Origin: Kiritimatiellia bacterium
GTDB lineage: Bacteria; Verrucomicrobiota; Kiritimatiellia; RFP12; UBA3636
DNA: 5,180 nucleotides
NCBI GenBank assembly: GCA_017413145.1
Contig: JAFPUX010000056.1
Span: forward strand, 1 to 5,180
Direction of reading: 5' to 3'
The notes below the pieces were generated by a model. That model had not been told where the DNA came from, made no database searches, and was given only the letters and a program-made list of their open reading frames with translations. Below are positions 1-5,180 of this stretch, piece after piece (the first letter of the stretch is position 1; each line of letters opens with the position of its first letter). The translations under genes and the position numbers were made by a program.

Positions 1-573
1 GCCGAAGCCCGTCTGCAGGGGTGGTTCACGACCAGAGTGCAACAATACCTGGCCTCTCATGGCCGGCGCATCATTGGATGGGATGAACTGCTGGGATGTG
101 ACGTGGATACCACAGCCACCATCATGTCGTGGACAGGCGCTGAGCCCGGTGCCCGTGGTGCCATGCTGGGCCACGACGTGATTATGACTCCCAACACACC
201 CATGTATTTTGACCACTATCAGACCCGCAGCTACTGGAACGAGCCGACCGCCTTCGGCGGGTGCGCCACATTGAAGATGGTCTACGACTTCGAGCCTGTC
301 GCCCCTGACCTTCCTGCCGAGAAACGTCATCACATCCTGGGTGCCCAAGCCAACGTGTGGACCGAATACATCACCTGTGAACCGCAAATCCAGTATCAGA
401 TTCTGCCTCGCATGGCAGCATTGGCCGAGTTGCAATGGCTGCAACCCGAGTTGAAAGATTATCAAGACTTTAAGGCCCGCCTGCCACGATTAGTCAACCT
501 CTACAGGCACTACGGCTGGACCTATCGCTCCAAGAGTCTCATTCTTGAGGATGAGGACAAACCCGAAAAATAA
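1..573 (+). CDS. GH20 beta-N-acetylhexosaminidase, C-terminal part (5' end outside window)
   Basis: The frame is open from base 1 and ends at TAA 571-573, leaving about 190 residues of a protein that is usually 500 or more. GH20 enzymes remove terminal beta-linked N-acetylglucosamine or N-acetylgalactosamine from glycans. The visible part is the second half of the catalytic TIM barrel: GRRIIGWDE (bases about 64-90), TIMSWTGAEPG, GHDVIMTPN, MYFDHYQ, YDFEPV, then HILGAQANVWTEYI and LPRMAALAELQW. The tryptophans in GWDE, MSW and VWTEY line the sugar pocket in this family. The catalytic Asp-Glu pair (HxGGDE) would lie upstream, outside the window. The protein ends soon after the barrel (YGWTYRSKS plus a short charged tail), so it has no extra C-terminal domain. 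Motif style and moderate GC suggest Bacteroidales (Prevotella or Bacteroides-like; inference). Codon use differs sharply from the genes after about 670. Confidence 0.93.
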   Translation, partial: AEARLQGWFTTRVQQYLASHGRRIIGWDELLGCDVDTTATIMSWTGAEPGARGAMLGHDVIMTPNTPMYFDHYQTRSYWNEPTAFGGCATLKMVYDFEPVAPDLPAEKRHHILGAQANVWTEYITCEPQIQYQILPRMAALAELQWLQPELKDYQDFKARLPRLVNLYRHYGWTYRSKSLILEDEDKPEK

Positions 574-633
574 GCCGAAATGATGACATGATTTCATAAC
601 CAATATTGTCTAACTCTTAAAAATCAGTGAAGC
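574..633 (+). other. A/T-rich intergenic spacer of the left-flank genome
   Basis: This 60-bp gap between the hexosaminidase stop and the next start is clearly A/T-richer than anything in 670-5060. It contains an A-rich stretch (CTTAAAAATCAGTGAAGC) just before the ATG at 634 and no good Shine-Dalgarno, which is common in Bacteroidota. I could not find a convincing Bacteroidota -7/-33 promoter or a terminator in it. Confidence 0.5.
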
Positions 634-672
634 ATGAAAAAAAGATTATTACTGCTGTTGATGGCGATCGGC
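634..672 (+). CDS. 5' fragment of an exported-protein gene, cut by the junction
   Basis: ATG at 634 opens MKKRLLLLLMAIG, with a basic start followed by a leucine run, typical of the n- and h-regions of a signal peptide or lipoprotein signal. It lies 60 bp downstream of the hexosaminidase on the same strand and could be in the same operon. Around 667-675 the DNA changes to the high-GC genome. The in-frame continuation (AVGAALAEEAHEV and on to a stop near 999) is antisense to the recombinase and lipoprotein genes, so it is probably not the native rest of this protein. Function cannot be told from 13 residues. Confidence 0.5.
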
Positions 673-675
673 GCC
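667..675. other. Probable junction between two genomes (left)
   Basis: On the minus strand, the recombinase codons from 870 down to about 670 end almost exclusively in G or C (one AGT excepted). They then abruptly become GAT-CGC-CAT-CAA and run to a TAA. On the plus strand the A/T-rich signal-peptide gene starts at 634 and meets the high-GC DNA at the same place. The switch point contains GGCGCC (670-675). Two truncated, opposing genes with different codon use meeting head-on is best explained by a chimeric join. Confidence 0.7.
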
Positions 676-870
676 GTCGGCGCGGCACTTGCCGAGGAAG
701 CGCACGAGGTCCGCCCCGCGGACGGCGCGCCAGTCCGGCTCGCCGCCGCCGGGCCTCAGGAACGCCGCGAACGCGGCCAGGTCGTTCGCGTAGGCCGCGC
801 GGGTGCGGGGGGACAGGCCCCGCTCGTAGGCGAGGAAGCCGAGGAAGGACCGGACCGCGTCACTCGGCAC
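670..870 (-). CDS. Xer-type tyrosine recombinase, N-terminal fragment (3' end missing)
   Basis: GTG at 870-868 starts a frame whose first 67 residues match the SAM-like core-binding domain of XerC/XerD site-specific recombinases: FLGFLAYERGLSPRTRAAY (residues about 9-27), NDLAAFAAFLRP (29-40), then ADLVRFLGKCRADG (53-66). These proteins resolve chromosome dimers at dif or act as integrases. The catalytic domain (R-H-R-Y) would follow but is absent, because homology stops at about residue 67 where the base composition changes; the residual DRHQQQ and stop belong to the other genome. The start overlaps the stop of the upstream lipoprotein gene by 11 nt, suggesting translational coupling. Full genes are about 300 aa. 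Whether it is the housekeeping XerC/D or a mobile-element integrase cannot be told from this part. Confidence 0.75.
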
Positions 871-1228
871 GGCATTCGGGCGGCAGCCGGTCGCGCGCCG
901 TCGCGTCCGCCGGGAAGGTCGGCGTGTCGAAGCCGGCCCGCGCGATGGCGTCCTCGAGGTTGCGGACGCCGACCTTCATCGAATCGTAGCGCACCGTGAG
1001 GTCGCCGGTCGCGAAGTCGACCTTCTCGATGCGGAGGCACATCTCCGGGTCGTTCCGGTCGTTCGTGTAGCGCGAGTCGGGCAGCCGCGCGAGCGCCTTG
1101 GCGATCTGGTTGCTGCACGCCTCGTTGCGGAGGCCCGGCACGCGAATCACGGTCGTGCGGACGTCGCGCACGCGGCAGCCCGCGGCCGCGGCCGCGGCGA
1201 GGAGCAGGACGGGAAGGATGCGTTTCAT
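860..1228 (-). CDS. Small lipoprotein with a degenerate heavy-metal-associated (HMA) fold
   Basis: This is a 122-aa protein starting at ATG 1228-1226 and ending at TGA 862-860. Residues 1-18 (MKRILPVLLLAAAAAAGC) look like a type II signal peptide, with Cys18 as the likely lipid-modified residue; the lipobox AAGC is slightly atypical. Residues about 25-104 resemble the ferredoxin-like HMA fold: VIRVPGL, a helix, then VDFATGDLTVRYDS and LEDAIARAGF. In copper chaperones the loop reads GMxCxxC. Here it is GLRNEAC, so the first Cys is replaced by Asn35 and only Cys38 remains. Cys64 and Cys118 are extra. A roughly 12-residue insertion (about 51-63) separates the first helix from the next strand. 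A metal-carrier or sensor role is possible, but the standard two-Cys site is lost. Third positions are strongly G/C, as expected for a real gene here. It appears to be first in a minus-strand unit with the recombinase. Confidence 0.75.
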   Translation of the reverse strand: MKRILPVLLLAAAAAAGCRVRDVRTTVIRVPGLRNEACSNQIAKALARLPDSRYTNDRNDPEMCLRIEKVDFATGDLTVRYDSMKVGVRNLEDAIARAGFDTPTFPADATARDRLPPECRAE

Positions 1229-1236
1229 GGCGGCCG

Positions 1237-1265
1237 ATTATAGCCGTCCCCCGCGCCGGTTGCAA
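1237..1265 (-). promoter_or_regulatory. Minus-strand sigma70-like promoter for the HMA lipoprotein
   Basis: Read on the minus strand: -35 TTGCAA (1265-1260), a 17-bp spacer, and a perfect -10 TATAAT (1242-1237). Only 8 nt separate the -10 from the ATG at 1228, so the predicted transcript start falls at about 1229-1231. The mRNA would have essentially no leader, and no Shine-Dalgarno is visible. Its -35 hexamer is the same six bases used by the divergent promoter. Confidence 0.7.
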
Positions 1266-1276
1266 GCGCCGCGGGG
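1249..1276. repeat. 28-bp dyad centred on the shared TTGCAA
   Basis: CCCCGCG (1249-1255) and CGCGGGG (1270-1276) are perfect inverted arms separated by 14 bp. Inside, 1257-1258 pair with 1267-1268, and TTGCAA (1260-1265) is itself a palindrome. Overall 24 of 28 positions obey the symmetry, with the axis exactly at the middle of TTGCAA. It could be an operator for a dimeric regulator covering both promoters. It could also simply reflect G/C-rich spacers on either side of a palindromic -35. Confidence 0.6.
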
Positions 1277-1288
1277 CGGTGGTAGAAT
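1260..1288 (+). promoter_or_regulatory. Plus-strand sigma70-like promoter for the GH3 hydrolase
   Basis: -35 TTGCAA (1260-1265), 17-bp spacer, -10 TAGAAT (1283-1288), preceded by TGG, which gives an extended -10 (TGnTAGAAT). The start codon lies only 9 nt beyond the -10, so transcription should start at about 1295-1297 and the mRNA would be leaderless or nearly so. The nine bases before ATG (CGCTTTCCC) contain no Shine-Dalgarno. The same TGGTAGAAT recurs upstream of the phosphofructokinase gene. Confidence 0.72.
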
Positions 1289-1297
1289 CGCTTTCCC

Positions 1298-3562
1298 ATG
1301 AAAACCCCCGTTCCCGCCTACAAAGACCCCCGCAAACCCGTCGAAACCCGCGTCCGCGACCTGCTCCGCCGCATGACGGTCGAGGAGAAGGCGGCGCAGC
1401 TCATGCAGCGCACGATCGGCCGCGACACGAACCCGAACAACGTCGGGCCCGACCATCCGTTCGACCCGCTCGTCGGCTCGATCCTCTCCACCTACGTCGG
1501 CACCGCCGCGCGCAACGCGTTCCAGCGCATCGCCGTGGAGGAGACGCGCCTCGGCATCCCGATCGTCTGGGCCTACGACGTCGTCCACGGCTGGCGCACC
1601 GCGTTCCCCGTCCCGCTCGCGCAGGCCTGCTCGTTCGATCCGTCGCTCACGGAGGCGGGCTGTCGCGTCGCCGCGGAGGAATGCCACGCCGACGGCGGCA
1701 TCGACTGGACGTTCGCACCGATGGTCGAGGTCGGCCACGACCCGCGCTGGGGCCGCAACGTCGAGGGCTACGGCGAGGATCCGTTCACGGCCTCGCGCTT
1801 CGCGGCGGCCGCGGTCCGCGGCTACCAGGGCCGGCGCCGCGCCGACCTGAAGAAGCACGGCCGCATCGCGGCGTGCCTCAAGCACTTCGTCGGCTACTCG
1901 GCGAGCGAGGGCGGGCGCGACTACTCCTACACCGACGTCTCGCCGCGCGCGTTGCGCGAGTGGTACCTGCCGCCGTTCGAGGCCGGCGTCCGCGCCGGCG
2001 CACGCACCGTGATGAGCTCGTTCAACTGCATCGCCGGCACGCCGTGCGTCGCGAACGAAGGACTCCTCTCGGACACGCTCCGCGGCGAATGGGGCTTCGA
2101 CGGCTTCGTCGTTTCCGACTGGGGCGCCGTCTCGCAGCTGCGCATCCAGCGCTTTTCGTCCGACCCCGCCGTCCAGACGCTCGCCGCGCTCGGCGCCGGC
2201 AACGACATGGACATGGCGGACGACGTCTACCGCAACATCCCCGCGCTCGTCCGCGCCGGCAGTCTCCCGATGCGCGTCGTCGACCGCGCCGTGGCGCGCG
2301 TCCTGCGCGTGAAGTTCGAGCTCGGGCTCTTCGAGCACCCCTACGTCCCCGAGCGCCCGATCGAAGCAACCTGCCGTCGCCCCGAATCCCTCGACCTCGC
2401 CGCCCGTTGCGCCCGCGAGTGCGCGGTGCTGCTCAAGAACGACCCGCCGGGCACCCGGAACTCGTCACTCGTCACTCGTCGCTCGTCACTCGGCGCGAAG
2501 TCGCCGATCCTTCCCCTCGACCCGCGCAAGATCAGGCGCCTCGCGCTCGTCGGCCCGGCGGCGGACGACTGCCCCGCGCTCGTCGGCACGTGGGCGGGAC
2601 TGTGCGCGAAGAACCACGAGGAGGTGCCCTCGCTCCTCGACGAGGCGCCGCGCTTCTTCCCGAAGGCGAAGATCGACTACGCCCCCGGCTGCCTCCCCGG
2701 CCCCGGCCGCCGCGCGACCGTGGACTTCGTCCCCGGCTGCCCGCTCGACCCGGACGTGAAGCCGGACCGCGCCGCGATCGCGAAGGCGGTCCGCGCGGCG
2801 CGCGCCGCGGACGTCGTCGTGGTCGCCCTCGGCGAACCCGGCTGGTTCTCCGGCGAGAACAAGTCGCGCCGCGACATCCGCCTCGCGCCCGCGCAGGAGG
2901 CGCTCGTCGACGCCCTCGCCGCGACGGGCAAGCCGCTCGTCGGCCTCGTCGCCGCGGGCCGTCCGCTCGCGTTCCGGGAAACCGCCGCGAAGCTCGACGC
3001 GATCCTCTACCTCTGGCAGGGCGGCTCCCGCGCGGCGCAGGCCGCCTGGGAGCTCGTCACCGGCGCGGCCAACCCCTCCGGCCGCCTCGCGATGACCTTC
3101 CCGCGCGCCGTCGGGCAGATTCCCGTCTACTACAACCGCCAGCCGCGCAGCCGCGAAAACCTCTTCGACTACCTCGACGTGCCGCAGGAGAACGACCCGT
3201 GGCTCCCGTTCGGATTCGGGCTGTCGTACACGACGTTCGAGTACGGGAAGGTGAAGGTCGCCGTCCGCCGCGGCGGACGCGTCGAGGCGTCCGTGACGGT
3301 GAAGAACACCGGCAAGCGCGCCGGCGCCGAGACCGTGATCTGGTATCTCTCGGACCTCGAGAGCACCAGCACGCAGCCGCTGCGGCGCGTCGTCGGGTTC
3401 GAGAAGGTCCCGCTCGAGCCCGGCGAAACGAAGACCGTTCGCCTCGCGCTCCCGCGCAAGGACCTCGCCGCGATGCAGCCCGACGGCACGCGCCGCTTCG
3501 AGCCCGGCGAATTCGAGGTTTCGGCCTCGCTCCGCGCCTCCGCCCGGACCGCCGTGCGCTAG
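1298..3562 (+). CDS. Glycoside hydrolase family 3 beta-glucosidase-type enzyme
   Basis: This is a 754-aa protein of BglX-like three-domain layout, close to the usual length. It should release the terminal non-reducing sugar (often glucose, sometimes xylose) from beta-linked oligosaccharides by a retaining mechanism. The TIM-barrel domain (about 13-345) has MTVEEKAAQLMQ, DVVHG (94-98), DPRWGRNVEGYGEDPF, the KHF substrate-binding motif (195-197) and the nucleophile Asp274 in VVSDWGAV. The alpha/beta sandwich domain (about 370-605) has VLLKND, KIRRLALVGPA and GEPGWFSGENKSRRDI, where Glu520 is the likely acid/base. A fibronectin-III-like domain follows GFGLSYTTFEY (residues about 654-748). No signal peptide is present, so it is predicted to be cytoplasmic and to act on imported oligosaccharides, unlike secreted relatives. 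Residues about 383-402 are an unusual linker encoded partly by a 7-bp tandem repeat. The ATG at 1298 is favoured because the family match begins within about 8 residues and a promoter ends 9 nt upstream. Exact substrate is unknown. Confidence 0.95.
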   Translation: MKTPVPAYKDPRKPVETRVRDLLRRMTVEEKAAQLMQRTIGRDTNPNNVGPDHPFDPLVGSILSTYVGTAARNAFQRIAVEETRLGIPIVWAYDVVHGWRTAFPVPLAQACSFDPSLTEAGCRVAAEECHADGGIDWTFAPMVEVGHDPRWGRNVEGYGEDPFTASRFAAAAVRGYQGRRRADLKKHGRIAACLKHFVGYSASEGGRDYSYTDVSPRALREWYLPPFEAGVRAGARTVMSSFNCIAGTPCVANEGLLSDTLRGEWGFDGFVVSDWGAVSQLRIQRFSSDPAVQTLAALGAGNDMDMADDVYRNIPALVRAGSLPMRVVDRAVARVLRVKFELGLFEHPYVPERPIEATCRRPESLDLAARCARECAVLLKNDPPGTRNSSLVTRRSSLGAKSPILPLDPRKIRRLALVGPAADDCPALVGTWAGLCAKNHEEVPSLLDEAPRFFPKAKIDYAPGCLPGPGRRATVDFVPGCPLDPDVKPDRAAIAKAVRAARAADVVVVALGEPGWFSGENKSRRDIRLAPAQEALVDALAATGKPLVGLVAAGRPLAFRETAAKLDAILYLWQGGSRAAQAAWELVTGAANPSGRLAMTFPRAVGQIPVYYNRQPRSRENLFDYLDVPQENDPWLPFGFGLSYTTFEYGKVKVAVRRGGRVEASVTVKNTGKRAGAETVIWYLSDLESTSTQPLRRVVGFEKVPLEPGETKTVRLALPRKDLAAMQPDGTRRFEPGEFEVSASLRASARTAVR
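2461..2495 (+). repeat. Five-unit heptanucleotide tandem repeat inside the GH3 gene
   Basis: There are five consecutive 7-bp units: CTCGTCA, CTCGTCA, CTCGTCG, CTCGTCA, CTCGGCG. Three are identical and two differ by one or two bases. They encode most of NSSLVTRRSSLGA (residues 388-400) in the linker between the barrel and the sandwich domain. There, relatives usually go almost directly from VLLKND to LPL. Because 7 is not a multiple of 3, each added unit shifts the frame. The present copy number together with its flanks keeps the gene open. Confidence 0.85.
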
Positions 3563-3569
3563 CTTGCGT

Positions 3570-3598
3570 TTGCCCCGTGGCGGCGATTCTGGTAGAAT
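3570..3598 (+). promoter_or_regulatory. Sigma70-like promoter for the phosphofructokinase gene
   Basis: -35-like TTGCCC (3570-3575), 17-bp spacer, TAGAAT (3593-3598) with upstream TGG as an extended -10. The TGGTAGAAT and 17-bp spacing match the GH3 promoter. It begins 8 nt after the GH3 stop, so the phosphofructokinase can be transcribed independently as well as by read-through; no terminator is seen between the two genes. Predicted start is about 3604-3606, giving a leader of about 37 nt. Confidence 0.62.
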
Positions 3599-3608
3599 GC
3601 CGCGCCGT

Positions 3609-3629
3609 GCGGGCGGGGATGCCGCCCGC
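3609..3629 (+). promoter_or_regulatory. GC hairpin in the phosphofructokinase mRNA leader
   Basis: GCGGGCGG (3609-3616) and CCGCCCGC (3622-3629) form a perfect 8-bp all-G/C stem with a 5-nt loop GGATG. It sits between the predicted transcript start (about 3605) and the Shine-Dalgarno at 3631. There is no U-tract, so it is not a standard terminator. It could protect the 5' end or modulate ribosome access. Confidence 0.55.
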
Positions 3630-3630
3630 G

Positions 3631-3637
3631 GAGGAAA
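3631..3637 (+). promoter_or_regulatory. Shine-Dalgarno site deciding the phosphofructokinase start
   Basis: GAGGAAA, with GAGG ending 7 nt before ATG 3642, is a good ribosome binding site. It selects this ATG over the upstream GTG-type codon at 3564, which lies within the promoter. It also contrasts with the GH3 and HMA lipoprotein genes, which have none. Confidence 0.75.
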
Positions 3638-3641
3638 CGCC

Positions 3642-4982
<1,341 letters not shown>

Positions 4983-4986
4983 CGGC

Positions 4987-5064
4987 GTGGCCACGATCGA
5001 CGTCCAGACCCCCGAGTGGCGCGAGGCGCTGCGGCTCGTCCGCGCGGCGGACCGCGCGCACTCC
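4987..5064 (+). CDS. 5' fragment of an unidentified gene, cut by the right junction
   Basis: GTG at 4987, four bases after the phosphofructokinase stop, opens VATIDVQTPEWREALRLVRAADRAH. All of the first 26 codons end in G or C, as in the neighbouring real genes, which argues for genuine coding. From codon 27 (TCA, then AAT, GCA, CTT, TCA) this signal disappears, though the frame stays open to the window end by chance, antisense to the methyltransferase. The tight spacing suggests an operon with the phosphofructokinase. No function can be assigned from about 26 residues. No Shine-Dalgarno is evident, so translation may be coupled. Confidence 0.45.
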
Positions 5065-5068
5065 TCAA
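5060..5068. other. Probable junction between two genomes (right)
   Basis: The plus-strand gene loses its strict G/C third-position pattern at about 5064. GC content falls to about 62 percent over 5061-5180 (75 of 120 bases). A converging methyltransferase gene begins at 5092 with codons (CAT, CCT, TAT, AAA, GGA, AGG) that are rare in the core genes. This parallels the left junction. Confidence 0.5.
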
Positions 5069-5091
5069 TCAATCCGTTCCGCGGGGCACTT

Positions 5092-5180
5092 TCAGTCCCG
5101 CACCCTGAGGTGGAGTCCTTTCAGGTACTCGCCCTCGGGATAGGTCATCAGCAGAGGATGGTCCTCGCCGGCCCCGAAGC
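5092..5180 (-). CDS. RlmI-like class I SAM-dependent rRNA methyltransferase, C-terminal end
   Basis: Minus-strand codons from 5178 down to the TGA at 5094-5092 give 28 residues: FGAGEDHPLLMTYPEGEY, then LKGLHLRVRD. The pattern (G)xGxDHP...PEGxYLKGxxxRV is the characteristic C-terminus of the RlmI/YccW family, which makes 5-methylcytosine in 23S rRNA (C1962 in E. coli). The SAM-binding Rossmann domain and the catalytic Cys would lie beyond the window. Codon use differs from the plus-strand genes to the left, so this probably belongs to a third sequence source or at least a different region. Confidence 0.82.
   Translation of the reverse strand, partial: FGAGEDHPLLMTYPEGEYLKGLHLRVRD

Noticed and set aside
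577..595. GAAAT/ATTTC inverted repeat after the hexosaminidase stop as a terminator
   Set aside because: Only a 5-bp A/T-rich stem with a 9-nt loop and no T-tract.
673..999. Continuation of the signal-peptide frame as a roughly 120-aa exported protein
   Set aside because: It is antisense to two recognisable minus-strand genes, and the join lies within its signal region, so it is probably a fortuitous read-through.
1238..2338. 366-codon minus-strand frame opposite the GH3 barrel
   Set aside because: It overlaps the confirmed catalytic domain and contains no family motif; its composition is that of an antisense shadow.
2461..2495. CRISPR-like repeat
   Set aside because: The 7-bp units are directly adjacent with no spacers and lie inside a coding sequence; this is a simple tandem repeat.

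Overview
The window reads as a mosaic. About 4.4 kb of very high-GC bacterial DNA (roughly 670-5064) sits between two short stretches of different composition. The left flank (1-~668) has moderate GC, mixed third codon positions and an A/T-rich spacer. It carries the end of a Bacteroidales-type GH20 beta-hexosaminidase, then the first codons of a second gene with a signal-peptide-like start. The right flank (~5065-5180) has lower GC and different codon choice, and carries the last 28 codons of an RlmI-like rRNA methyltransferase on the minus strand. At both edges a reading frame with almost exclusively G/C-ending codons stops abruptly. That is what an assembly chimera of a gut or rumen metagenome would look like, though real recombination cannot be excluded from the sequence alone.

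The high-GC core looks like a single genome. My guess is a Kiritimatiellota/Verrucomicrobiota-like bacterium, from base composition and gene style; no marker gene proves this. On the minus strand it has a small lipoprotein with a degenerate heavy-metal-associated (HMA) fold, followed with an 11-nt overlap by the N-terminus of a Xer-type tyrosine recombinase that is cut at the left junction. Divergent from these, on the plus strand, come a complete GH3 beta-glucosidase-family hydrolase (754 aa) and a complete phosphofructokinase (446 aa) of the group with the GGDG and PKTIDND motifs. A third plus-strand gene is cut after about 26 codons by the right junction. The hydrolase would release sugar and the phosphofructokinase would commit it to glycolysis, so the two fit a glycan-fermenting lifestyle.

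The most striking non-coding feature is the 69-bp divergent intergenic region at 1229-1297. One palindromic TTGCAA can act as the -35 element in both directions. It is exactly 17 bp from TATAAT on the minus strand and exactly 17 bp from TAGAAT on the plus strand. It lies at the exact centre of a larger GC-rich dyad, and both predicted transcripts begin within a few bases of the start codon, which suggests leaderless mRNAs. The phosphofructokinase gene has its own promoter of the same design (TTGCCC-17-TAGAAT), but with a 5' leader containing a strong hairpin next to a Shine-Dalgarno site. The hydrolase gene also contains a five-unit 7-bp tandem repeat that seems to have expanded an interdomain linker.
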